The translations under genes and the position numbers were made by a program. Below, in pieces: positions 10,401-18,782 of a stretch of DNA of 64,000 bases. Within the stretch, counting starts at the first letter, position 1, and each line of letters starts with the position of its first letter. Origin of the DNA: Bacteroidia bacterium (lineage in GTDB: Bacteria; Bacteroidota; Bacteroidia; SpSt-205); NCBI GenBank assembly GCA_026414975.1, contig JAOAHZ010000002.1, forward strand, positions 124,001 to 188,000. Direction: 5' to 3'. Under the pieces are notes generated by a model. It saw only the letters and a list, made by a program, of their open reading frames with translations. It did not search any database and was not told where the DNA came from.

Positions 10401-11044
10401 AAAAGCAGCGTATCACGCCACAGAGCCCATAAACCACAGGTATCTTCTATGAGAGCAGGGGCTGATTGAGCCCGAAGCTCCTCCGGCAGGCGAATCTCCT
10501 CCACTCGAAGCCCATCCCATCGCATGACCCATTGAGCAGAGCTAGCCCACACATCGCCCCAGCGCCCTATGGCCAACTCTTCAAAATCTCGTCCATGCCA
10601 ACCCCATAATTTCATCATTCCAGACTTTACTCTGCTCTGGACAAAAAAGGCTACCTGAGCCAGCTCTACACGCTGTACGTTGGAGAAAGCTGTAAGAGGA
10701 TGCGCAAAGCGAAGGAAGGCGGAGGTAACCTTATCCCTCCTAAGGGGGATAGCACGACGCATGATCACCTCAGGATACCGCACGCTAACTGTCTCTACCG
10801 ATGCGGGTATCTGCAAACGCAGAGGTGTCGGGATAACCTCGGACTTGTTTATCGTCTCAAGTCGTCGCAACGGCTCTTCGCCAAGATTTATAGGCTCGTA
10901 TAGCTCAGTATATGCATTAGAGTAGATATCTGAGTAGGCACGGAGCACCTTTATCGCAAAGTACGCCAAAAGCCCGACCACTAACCCAATGAGACCTATT
11001 GAGATCCATCCAATCCTAACAAGTACGCGTCTAAGACGACGCAC
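7424..11044 (-). CDS. Beta-propeller/Y_Y_Y sensor with TM helix, coiled coil and C-terminal SpoIIE-type PP2C phosphatase
   Basis: Propeller-like repeats, Y_Y_Y-like YQYRLKGQSDGWS, C-terminal RDIVSGDVYWF...AADCTGHGVPGAFMSLL...STDGYTDQ; GTG start. Confidence 0.85.
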   Translation of the reverse strand: MRRLRRVLVRIGWISIGLIGLVVGLLAYFAIKVLRAYSDIYSNAYTELYEPINLGEEPLRRLETINKSEVIPTPLRLQIPASVETVSVRYPEVIMRRAIPLRRDKVTSAFLRFAHPLTAFSNVQRVELAQVAFFVQSRVKSGMMKLWGWHGRDFEELAIGRWGDVWASSAQWVMRWDGLRVEEIRLPEELRAQSAPALIEDTCGLWALWRDTLLFYDGFGWYGKKPHAPLVRSVSAPSGGFIASAGWGEEISWYTRDSLYIIRLRGLRVLPAGWIGENLGALFESSTGQGLLLWSNGQTLLLMSQKPLWRDRSSVLIGEGQGKVLFASDEGTFLYEAGSLYRIGDPLPVQMRHLAVSSQDYVVAESRASSAYLDPGGRWRLETLVEEVRENLTRVGLYGELWRFRSYGIGEALLAILRDDLIEPLELPFQEKVLDFLCQGDSLWVLTQAGQLWLCDGKRWHKLKFPYPFRGAKLFWDATESALWVMGAHPLVCWRDGSWKIYDIDSVSGLARTESGALWLLRNGRLYLGGKYSGFKLSKIQFIGTGPENQLWIVADSGVYLLRGDELWKVKAGAYRALAIDSEGRLWVEPEDAKGQGVVGLGPNFPSDQNLKVASFYIGPSSGLQKALYAIGGRDTLWWQAQDNQLLGLQVSRIRQETKKITFLGISAHLLYSPQASYISLPVPFAVSQTERGKWRDKTGLFLLAEGGLYFYREGERTHPLPPRLRVKWRKQEIPFTIGALNQFAEEEQVELGTISSLEESKNSTPLETALKGARGRWPNVTMAPFEISYFAQDITFTFAPVGQLVESPFVEYQYRLKGQSDGWSKPSSEGKAFFYRLSEGSYTLEVRQRRMGGPWSQSTEWSFYVKPPPWRTPLAYLTYALLIGGGITLYVRYRTRALRRRAAELQQEVDKATLAIRAQNEALQAANKELAAQRDLIESQRQGLIDSLTYAQRIQRALIPPFGALSRFFPESFILFLPRDIVSGDVYWFHAPKADDSELLLLAADCTGHGVPGAFMSLLTLSLLERAVNDVPERTPSVLLDRLSSQIIRMLNPEGGEEIRDGFEGVLCRFMRREGGWILEYAAARRACWLVRQTEVMELPKDPIPVGLSGIPALRGVSFMNRQVELEPGDWLYFSTDGYTDQLGGEEVRRFGTKRFRSLLQELSRLPSQTQREKLYETFESWCIQGNMPQIDDVLVIGIQIPKVA

Positions 11045-11049
11045 GTGAG

Positions 11050-11057
11050 CAAAAGTA
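11050..11057 (-). promoter_or_regulatory. TACTTTTG, 5 bp before GTG of propeller/SpoIIE gene
   Basis: Exact TAnnTTTG match. Confidence 0.7.
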
Positions 11058-11111
11058 AGGGGTTTAAGCCTACGACCAGGTCTGAGTTGATTTAGCGGCC
11101 TCTACCCACCT

Positions 11112-12401
11112 CTATTCCTCTCTACATTGAGCGCCAAGCCCTTCTAACTCTCTCCAGTAGCCCGGAAAAGACTTAATCACACAACGCGGATGGGTAATGG
11201 TTACCATCTCACAACGAGCTGCCAACAAACTAAGAGCCATAGCCAAGCGATGATCGCCATAGCTCTCAAATACAGGCGGCTCCACGGGGAGGCGCGGAGC
11301 TGGTTGGATAACGAGAGCATCACTCTTTATGGCGAGGTGGGCGCCGACCTTAGAGAGCTCCATAACTAAGGCTTGAAGGCGGTCTGTCTCCTTATACGGC
11401 AAAGTATGCACACCCCTGAGGCAAGAAGGGGAGTTCGCCATAGCGGCAACTACAGCTAAGACAAGAGCAGAGTCTGGATAGTCCCTAACATCCACTTCTA
11501 TGCCTTGAAGGGGGACGCCTTTAGGAGCTACCCGAAGGCCTCCCGCTACTGGAGTAAGGGTGTAGTTCCACTCTAAAGCAGAGAATAGACGAGCTTCAGG
11601 CTGCAAGCTGTCCAACGAAAGCGGGAGAACTCCTTCAAAAGCCTCCAAGGCAGCTAAGCCAAAAAAGACAGCCGCTGCACTCCAATCTCGTTCCCCGTAG
11701 AAAACATAAGAGGAATAGGGAGCAGACTTAGCTACAAGCTGCCAGCCTACTTCAGTGAACTGCCAGGTCCAGCCAGCACGCATGAGAAGCTGCTGCGTCA
11801 TCTCTCCATAAGCCTTAGTAGCTGGGGTTTCGGCTAACTCATAAATTACTGTCCCCTCATCCAAACCAGGTGCCATTAGCATAAGGGCAGATAGAAACTG
11901 ACTACTGACTGCACTATCTATGCGGAAAGCACAGGGACGCCAAGTGGGGTTCCCCTCTATGCCGATAGGGTAAGTATGGGGAGCGAGCCGAACTTTAGCT
12001 CCCGCTTCATAAAGGCTCTGAAGGAGAGGTTGAATGGGACGACGCTGCAGAGACGGAGCTGCCTGAACCCGAGCCGAAAGCGGTAGTCGCGCCAAAAGCG
12101 GCAAAAGAAACCTTAGGGTAGTACCTCCTTCTCCAACATAGAGCTGCACCGAACTGGGATATTTGGATGGGGGAAAAAATCGCCACTCCGATCCCACCCG
12201 AGCCGCCACATACCCTATTTCCTTAAGGGCTTCTACCAGAAAGTGTGTATCGTCCCCAGCCGATAGGCCCTCTACCGAAAAAGGTACTCCCGTATGAGCC
12301 CCTAAGATAAGCTGCCTGTTGCTCAGGCTCTTGCTATAAGGCAAAGATACAGAGCCGCTTAGCCGCCTTTTAGGCAGCTTTACACGGATTATCCCTCTCA
12401 T
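11112..12401 (-). CDS. aroA: 3-phosphoshikimate 1-carboxyvinyltransferase (EPSP synthase)
   Basis: LPYSKSLSNRQLIL, GEGGTTLRFLLP, DYPDSALVLAVVAA, LPYKETDRLQAL, SYGDHRLAMALSL. Confidence 0.95.
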   Translation of the reverse strand: MRGIIRVKLPKRRLSGSVSLPYSKSLSNRQLILGAHTGVPFSVEGLSAGDDTHFLVEALKEIGYVAARVGSEWRFFPPSKYPSSVQLYVGEGGTTLRFLLPLLARLPLSARVQAAPSLQRRPIQPLLQSLYEAGAKVRLAPHTYPIGIEGNPTWRPCAFRIDSAVSSQFLSALMLMAPGLDEGTVIYELAETPATKAYGEMTQQLLMRAGWTWQFTEVGWQLVAKSAPYSSYVFYGERDWSAAAVFFGLAALEAFEGVLPLSLDSLQPEARLFSALEWNYTLTPVAGGLRVAPKGVPLQGIEVDVRDYPDSALVLAVVAAMANSPSCLRGVHTLPYKETDRLQALVMELSKVGAHLAIKSDALVIQPAPRLPVEPPVFESYGDHRLAMALSLLAARCEMVTITHPRCVIKSFPGYWRELEGLGAQCREE

Positions 12402-13426
12402 ACAGCGACCAAAGCTTGATAGAGGCGAACGCTTGCCTTGAGAGCCTGTATAGAGACAGGAACAAGTTGAACCTTTCCTATCTCAACCAGCAAAGGTAAA
12501 AAAATTTGTCCATTGCGCACCTTTTTATCCTGAAGTAGGATTTTCTCCCAAGCACTCCAAGTGAAAGTAGGTAGAGGTAGCATAAGGGCTTCAGCTCGCA
12601 GTTTGGAGAGAATAGCCTCTGCAACGGCTTTTGGGAGCCGATTCGTCTGGGCGCTAAGCAAAATCTCTTGGATGAGACCCATAGCTACGGCCTCCCCGTG
12701 CAGGAGAGGAGCTTGGGTGCGGAGGGAAAGAGACTCCCACACATGTCCCAAGGTATGCCCCAAGTTGAGAGCCTGGCGGATACCTTGCTCTTCCCTCGGG
12801 TCTTGTTCCACATAACGCATTTTGATGGATACCAGCCGTTGGAGGAGCTCTACAGAGGGTATGGTTGAGAAGGAGAGGGATTGTAAGTGAGACCACAAAC
12901 TCTGGTCGGATAGGAGAGCTTGCTTGTAGCATTCCACCCATCCAGCGCGCAGCTCCCTGGGCGGCAGAGTACGGAGAAAGTCAGGCGCCACCCAGACAGC
13001 TTGAGGGTCGGCGTAAGTGCCTATGAGATTCTTGCCTTGACGGAAATTTAGCCCTACCTTTCCGCCAAAAGCCGCATCCACCTGGGCAATCAAGGTCGTC
13101 GGGACGCTAATGAAAGGGGTACCTCGCTTCCAAGTCGCCGCTGCAAATCCTCCCACATCTAAGACGCTACCCCCTCCTATTAGCAAAACGGTTTGTCCTT
13201 TATCTACCCTATACTGCCAGAGCTTCTTCCAGAGGCGGCGCAGGGCAGGTAGAGTTTTGACCTCTTCACCGCCTGCCACCGTGATAAGAGGCGCTTCACC
13301 AGATAGGGAATCTATGAGGGGTTTCCAGTTCGCATAAACCTTTCCATCACAGATAGCCAGGGCGAAGCGATGGCGCTGAGCCTCTTGTAAGAGAGCTTCG
13401 CTGGAGGAGAAGTACTCAGTGAGCGT
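12398..13426 (-). CDS. aroB: 3-dehydroquinate synthase; 5' end uncertain (track ORF 12398..13279 lacks the N-terminus)
   Basis: GGGSVLDVGGFAAATWKRGTPFISVPTTLIAQVDAAFGGKVGLNF, NLGHTLGHVWES, HGEAVAMG. The open frame continues upstream as [41 protein letters not shown] with no ATG, GTG or TTG. Confidence 0.88.
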   Translation of the reverse strand, partial: TLTEYFSSSEALLQEAQRHRFALAICDGKVYANWKPLIDSLSGEAPLITVAGGEEVKTLPALRRLWKKLWQYRVDKGQTVLLIGGGSVLDVGGFAAATWKRGTPFISVPTTLIAQVDAAFGGKVGLNFRQGKNLIGTYADPQAVWVAPDFLRTLPPRELRAGWVECYKQALLSDQSLWSHLQSLSFSTIPSVELLQRLVSIKMRYVEQDPREEQGIRQALNLGHTLGHVWESLSLRTQAPLLHGEAVAMGLIQEILLSAQTNRLPKAVAEAILSKLRAEALMLPLPTFTWSAWEKILLQDKKVRNGQIFLPLLVEIGKVQLVPVSIQALKASVRLYQALVAV

Positions 13427-14408
13427 GTTGCTCCTTATATCGGCGGATGGCTTCAGTCAGGCGCGGTACGACTTCAAAGGCATCTCCAACGATCCCGTAG
13501 TCAGCTACCTTGAAAAACGGGGCCTCTGGGTCATTATTGATGACCACGATATTTTTGGAAGAAGCGACACCTGCCAAATGCTGGATGGCTCCTGAGATGC
13601 CAATGGCAACATAAAGGTTGGGTGATATCTGAATACCAGTTTGGCCGACATGCTCATGATGGGGACGCCATCCGACATCAGCCACCGGTTTAGAGCAGGC
13701 GGTCGCTGCCCCGAGTACCTGAGCCAGCTCTTCTATTATGCCCCAGTTTTCGGGTCCTTTGAGCCCTCGCCCAGCTGAGACGACTACCTCAGCTTCGGTA
13801 AGGGGTATCTTATCCGTAGCGATTTTCTCAATGCCTATTACCTTCAAGCGAAGGTCTTCTGGCTTAGGCTTGAAACTAAACTCTTCCTCAGTAGCGGTTT
13901 TAGGCTTTTTCTCAGGGACAAAAGCACTGGCCTTGACCGTTATGATTAGGGGCAAGTGGGCTGAGCGAACCCACTCTATGCCCTTGTTGGAGTAGGCGAT
14001 CCGTCTGGCCATGAAGCCCTCCTCGGTTTTTTCAGGTACGGTAGTGGCCCCAGATATAAGGGCCGCATCAGCCCAGATGCTTAGCATAGGAGCGATAGCC
14101 CGACCATCATAGCTTTGCGGCAAAACAGCATACGATGCGTTTTTCTCTCGCATAAGTACGGCTAATGCCCGAGCGTACGCATTAGGAGAAAAGTTGGCGA
14201 ATTCGGGGGCCACTACTTTGATGACTTTATCCGCTCCGTACTCACCGAGGATTGACAGGGCGTCTTTAGGCGGTTCATGAGCGATGACGACGGCCCACAC
14301 TGGCAGGCCCAAACTATCCGCCCATCGGTGAGCTGCGGTGAGGGCTTCTAAGGTTGGCTTCTTGAATCGGTCCTCTTTCAGTTCGGCCCAAACGACTATG
14401 GCGCTCAT
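13416..14408 (-). CDS. etfA: Electron transfer flavoprotein alpha subunit
   Basis: [50 protein letters not shown] and [40 protein letters not shown]. Confidence 0.95.
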   Translation of the reverse strand: MSAIVVWAELKEDRFKKPTLEALTAAHRWADSLGLPVWAVVIAHEPPKDALSILGEYGADKVIKVVAPEFANFSPNAYARALAVLMREKNASYAVLPQSYDGRAIAPMLSIWADAALISGATTVPEKTEEGFMARRIAYSNKGIEWVRSAHLPLIITVKASAFVPEKKPKTATEEEFSFKPKPEDLRLKVIGIEKIATDKIPLTEAEVVVSAGRGLKGPENWGIIEELAQVLGAATACSKPVADVGWRPHHEHVGQTGIQISPNLYVAIGISGAIQHLAGVASSKNIVVINNDPEAPFFKVADYGIVGDAFEVVPRLTEAIRRYKEQHAH

Positions 14409-15163
14409 ATGAGTCCCTTATTAGCAAGTTCCTTGACCAAGTCTTCCACCCTATCGGGATCAATCTTTTTGAAGCTGCCTCTGGGTGGAGGCGGCTCATG
14501 GCGTACCGTGAAGACTCGGGGCGAGACGCTAACCGGCGCCAAGACATGAAGGGGCTTTGATTTAGCCTGCATGATACCCCGCACATTGGGAATGCGCCAT
14601 TCAGCTAACCCCTTTTGAGCACTCAACACCAAGGGCAGCGGTGATTCTATCAATTCCTTTCCTCCCGTGATTTCGCGGGTCAGTTTCGCCGTACCATTCA
14701 TCAGCTCTATGCTAGTCGCAAAAGAGACAAAGGGCAGGTCTAAGAGAGCTGCTACCATCCCCGCTACCTGAGAGCCGTTGTAGTCAATGGATTCTTTTCC
14801 AAAGAAGAGCAAGTCGAAACCCTTGTCTCTGGCGAAGGCGGCTATTTGATTAGCGGCAAAAAAGGCATCTACGGGCTCGGCATCTATGCGTACAGCTTCA
14901 TCCAACCCTAGGGCTAAGGCTTTTCGGAGATTGGCATCTACATTGTCTGTGGAGGAAGCCCCATTTTTCCCGACACAGAGAACGGTTACATGGGTATTGG
15001 AGGGGTCTTTCTCTTTCAGCTCCGCCGCTCGAGCTAAGACAAAATCATCGTACGGATTGATGACAAAAGTAACGCCCGTGCGATCTAAGGCTCGGCCGTC
15101 TGAAGTGAATTGAATTCGCGTCGTCGTGTCTGGGACGTGGCTGATGCAGCAGAGGATTTTCAT
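14405..15163 (-). CDS. etfB: Electron transfer flavoprotein beta subunit
   Basis: MKILCCISHVPDTTTRIQF...FVINPYDDFVLARAAEL; GKESIDYNGSQVAGMVAALLDLPFV. Confidence 0.95.
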   Translation of the reverse strand: MKILCCISHVPDTTTRIQFTSDGRALDRTGVTFVINPYDDFVLARAAELKEKDPSNTHVTVLCVGKNGASSTDNVDANLRKALALGLDEAVRIDAEPVDAFFAANQIAAFARDKGFDLLFFGKESIDYNGSQVAGMVAALLDLPFVSFATSIELMNGTAKLTREITGGKELIESPLPLVLSAQKGLAEWRIPNVRGIMQAKSKPLHVLAPVSVSPRVFTVRHEPPPPRGSFKKIDPDRVEDLVKELANKGLI

Positions 15164-15308
15164 CTCAGTGCAAAAAAACAAAAACCTCCTCGCTCGCGGC
15201 TCTTCTGTAGATCTCGGCCCTAAGAGAGACCCATCAACCCATATAGAATACCCTTCGGCCAAGGATAAGGATGCCTCCATCCTCGCAAAAAGAACCCCGA
15301 GGGTAAGG

Positions 15309-15316
15309 TATATTTG
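15309..15316 (+). promoter_or_regulatory. TATATTTG, 4 bp before GTG of T9SS surface protein
   Basis: Exact TAnnTTTG match. Confidence 0.7.
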
Positions 15317-15320
15317 TATC

Positions 15321-18300
15321 GTGCCTAAGAGGTTCTTCGGATTTGTGCTGCTTCTATGGGCTCAGCCAATGAATGGAACCTACTTTATCAATGGCTTGAA
15401 TGACCCACCTAATCGTCAGTACGCTACCATTCAAGACGCTCTGAACGACTTAGCGGCTCGGGGAGCCCAAGATCAAGTCTGGCTGCGTGTCGTTCATCCG
15501 TATGACCCTGTCCTTGAACCTGCAACGATTCGAGTGCGTCCCTACGCTTGCCAGAACTGCGATGTCGTTTTGATGGTGGATACACCGATAACCATAGCTA
15601 AGTCGCCTCCAGCTGAGTGGTGGTTGGGACAGTTTGTGCTGAGAATCCAAGGGGGAGTTCAGCGATTCACCCTCAATGGACGCGGCCGACTCACTCTCAA
15701 ATGCCTGACTGATACAACAGCTTTCATGGGGGTTGTGGGCCTTCTCACCTCTACGGCTGGCGGAATCAGCAACATCCGCATAGATAGCTGCATTATAGAA
15801 GGGCGCTCCCGAGAAAAAACCTCAGTCGCCATCTACATCGGCGACAGCGCAGGACCTATTATGCGTCCTGTATCGGCTAATGTGAATCAAATCACCATCT
15901 CAGCTTGTACGCTTCGTTCCACAAAGTATGGCGCCGTTTTCTTAGCTGGTGGATGGGGCCCCCTCAACCAGATTACCCTCTATCGCTGTGTAATCGGCTA
16001 CCCCACTACTAACTTAGCCCAAGCTGATTCAAGCTGGTACGAGGCGGGTGTATTCGCTCAGTTCGCTACAAACCTCACTATAGACTCCACCCTGATAGAA
16101 GGCTCCTGGCACACAGGACCTAAAACGCCCATCGGCATCCACGTAGACCGCTGCAACAATGTTTATATTCGTAGAAACACCATCCGAAACCTGCGTAGTC
16201 TCTCTGAAGAGGGCTTTGGTGCTATAGGCATACGCTGCATTCGACAGCCTGCCTTTGGTGCTGCTCCTCATTTCATAGAAAATAACTTTATCGCTGGGCT
16301 ATTAGGCTCTGCAGATGAGACGCTACCAGGCAGCAGCAACTATGCCGTAGCGGGCATTCTTTTAGAGAGCTTAGCTCCCGACCCCTCTGCAACCTTTACC
16401 CTGCGACACAATACCATCCATCTTTACGGCAATGCAGAAAGTGCTGCTTCTTGGGCAAAGGACGGGTTTTCAGCAGGGGTGATTTTGGGGTCTAACATTC
16501 GGGGGGGGGTTGAGCTATCTAATAACCTCATCCAGAATACCCTCCATCTGCGCAGTCTGGCTGCGCCCGATGCTAAGGAGACCTGTGCTTTAGTCTTCTG
16601 GGATACGCTAAGTCGCCTACAATGGAACACCTTCACCTTTCGCCACAACTTTTATTACTTGGAAGGGGAAGCGCCAGAGCGGACTTTTTTGGCGCGCATA
16701 GGAGCCTCGTCGGAAAGACGCTCGGTAGGCAGCCTAGCTGAGTGGCGCACTCTTACGAATTTAGACCTCAGTTCTCAGTGGGGCATTGCGGGAGGGGCCC
16801 CCTTTGTTTCTCCAGAGATGCCTCATATTCAGCCGAATCTACCTTGGAATGGCATCAACTCAGCCTATGCGCCACCTCTTACCTTAGAAGATATAGAGGG
16901 AGACTCCCGTCCTCAAAGTGGACCGAACGATCCTGGCACAGCCCCCGACATAGGAGCTGACGAACTAAGCGGAACCGTTCTACCGTGTCCAATCCCAGCG
17001 AGCCAACCCCTCAGCGCTTCAGCTCTTTCAGGGCTCGTCGGCGAAAAAATAGACATAACTGTTTCTAACCCTTCCGCCCTTGCCGGAGAGCTTTTCTTAG
17101 CATGGACAGTGGATGGTAGGCAAACTTGGCATACCCTATCCATTCAACCCCAGATTCTACCTTGGCGTTTTCCTTTACCAGAACCCCCTACCTTCCCCGG
17201 TCAAGTGGAGCTGAGGCTCGTAGCTTTACCTCCACCAGGGTGCCCGGGCAGTCCAGATAGCTCAGCTCCTCTGTACCTATCTATAACTGACAGACCCGGA
17301 AATCGCCCTGCCAACGCCATACCTCTTTCTCTGTCTTCTAACGGAGCAGGCCTTTGGAGCATTTCTCATACCGATTCTATCTCAGGCCCGGGCCTTACAG
17401 ATGTATACAGCCCGAGAAACCATCCTTCCGCTAGCCTCTCTAAAGAGCTTTTTTTCCGCATCACCCTCCCTGAGTGCATAGACTCATTGGACATAGACCT
17501 ATGTAGCGCTCTCACCGATTTTGACTCGCGCCTTCACTTGGTAGGCAACTTGGATACTATTACCGACAGAGACCAAGGGCCCCGTCTGGACTGCTCTCCT
17601 AACTCTATACCCGCTAGTTTCACCTCTCGGATAGTCGCCATGGGCAATAGCCAACGCGATCTTCCAGCCAGAGAGGACTTCACTCAACCTGCCCGACCCA
17701 AGCTGCCTTTAGCTCCTGGCAGTAGCTTTTTCGTAGTTGTGGAGGGCGAGACGCCCTTAGATATAGGAAAGTTCATCCTATCGGTGAAAGCCTATAAACT
17801 TCCCCTCTCTAAGCCTGATTTGGGACCTGACCGAAACGCTTGCCTCAGCCCCACGGGTATTCGCCTCAGTGGATTCGTACCCGGCGCTAATGCCTATCAC
17901 TGGTACGTAAATGGGCAACTTCTCTCTGGACAAACCGACTCCTTCATCGTGCTCTTACTACCCTTAGGAACCCACACTATCGTGGTAGAAGCTCGCCGAG
18001 AACCCCTTCAACTATGCGCTCCCCTCCTCACCGCTCGGGATACCCTCCAACTCACCATCATCCCTTCCCTAAATGCTCGTCTGAGATACGGTACTCAAAC
18101 CTTAGATAATGGTGATACCCTCCGCCTCCCCTTCGGAACCCATACGCTCTCAGCCGAAGCCCAAAGCGGAAACACCTCATACATTTGGCGTATTTGGAAT
18201 AGCAGAGGCATCCTAATAGATCAGACCAGCGGCCCTACATACGGACGAGAATGGGGAGAGACAGGCTACTTCTTGATTGAACTCCAAAGCCAAACCCCCG

Positions 18301-18596
18301 AGTGTACCGAGACAGATAGCGTGTGGATAGCCGTAGGGATCCCCTCTGAACCGAATAGCTTGGCTTACCAGAACACTACGACTCGCCTGTACCCCAACCC
18401 CACTTCAGGCATACTCTACATTGAAACCCAAACCGAGCGTAGAGTGTATGTGTATGACCTGGCGGGCAAGCTAATAGAGGCGTATGATCTCCATAGGGGA
18501 GGGATCCATCAGCTTTTTCTGAGCGTACCTGCGGGCAGCTATCTACTGCGCTTTTGGCCCTCGGGATCAAGCATACTTCTACGGATTCAGCCATAG
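15321..18596 (+). CDS. Secreted right-handed beta-helix surface protein with T9SS type A sorting domain
   Basis: GTG start, signal peptide VPKRFFGFVLLLWA|Q, repeated beta-helix-like N-term, C-term LYPNPTSGILYIETQTERRVYVYDLAGKLI...SVPAGSYLLRF. Confidence 0.8.
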   Translation: MPKRFFGFVLLLWAQPMNGTYFINGLNDPPNRQYATIQDALNDLAARGAQDQVWLRVVHPYDPVLEPATIRVRPYACQNCDVVLMVDTPITIAKSPPAEWWLGQFVLRIQGGVQRFTLNGRGRLTLKCLTDTTAFMGVVGLLTSTAGGISNIRIDSCIIEGRSREKTSVAIYIGDSAGPIMRPVSANVNQITISACTLRSTKYGAVFLAGGWGPLNQITLYRCVIGYPTTNLAQADSSWYEAGVFAQFATNLTIDSTLIEGSWHTGPKTPIGIHVDRCNNVYIRRNTIRNLRSLSEEGFGAIGIRCIRQPAFGAAPHFIENNFIAGLLGSADETLPGSSNYAVAGILLESLAPDPSATFTLRHNTIHLYGNAESAASWAKDGFSAGVILGSNIRGGVELSNNLIQNTLHLRSLAAPDAKETCALVFWDTLSRLQWNTFTFRHNFYYLEGEAPERTFLARIGASSERRSVGSLAEWRTLTNLDLSSQWGIAGGAPFVSPEMPHIQPNLPWNGINSAYAPPLTLEDIEGDSRPQSGPNDPGTAPDIGADELSGTVLPCPIPASQPLSASALSGLVGEKIDITVSNPSALAGELFLAWTVDGRQTWHTLSIQPQILPWRFPLPEPPTFPGQVELRLVALPPPGCPGSPDSSAPLYLSITDRPGNRPANAIPLSLSSNGAGLWSISHTDSISGPGLTDVYSPRNHPSASLSKELFFRITLPECIDSLDIDLCSALTDFDSRLHLVGNLDTITDRDQGPRLDCSPNSIPASFTSRIVAMGNSQRDLPAREDFTQPARPKLPLAPGSSFFVVVEGETPLDIGKFILSVKAYKLPLSKPDLGPDRNACLSPTGIRLSGFVPGANAYHWYVNGQLLSGQTDSFIVLLLPLGTHTIVVEARREPLQLCAPLLTARDTLQLTIIPSLNARLRYGTQTLDNGDTLRLPFGTHTLSAEAQSGNTSYIWRIWNSRGILIDQTSGPTYGREWGETGYFLIELQSQTPECTETDSVWIAVGIPSEPNSLAYQNTTTRLYPNPTSGILYIETQTERRVYVYDLAGKLIEAYDLHRGGIHQLFLSVPAGSYLLRFWPSGSSILLRIQP

Positions 18597-18782
18597 GAAG
18601 AGGCAGAGAAAGACGATACCCGTTTTTCTCAAAAGCTCTTGCTATTTTTCGCAAGGGGACTTTTCATGGAGAAGGGCCTCGGGGGGTCTTCTTGGTACTC
18701 CCCACTAAGCCTGAGACTCATGCAGCATCCATCCTTCAAGAATCGCCAGCTCGGACAACAAGTAGTCTCCCTCTCCGCGTTC

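Noticed and set aside
12654-12941. Shadow ORF in aroB
   Set aside because: Alternate-frame overlap of a conserved gene; no independent coding evidence.
16500-16510. G9 homopolymer inside the T9SS surface-protein gene as a phase-variation tract
   Set aside because: Similar G8-G9/C9 runs occur in housekeeping genes here (kbl near 6889-6896, LOG-family gene near 63209-63217), so it probably reflects Gly codon usage; no direct evidence of slippage.
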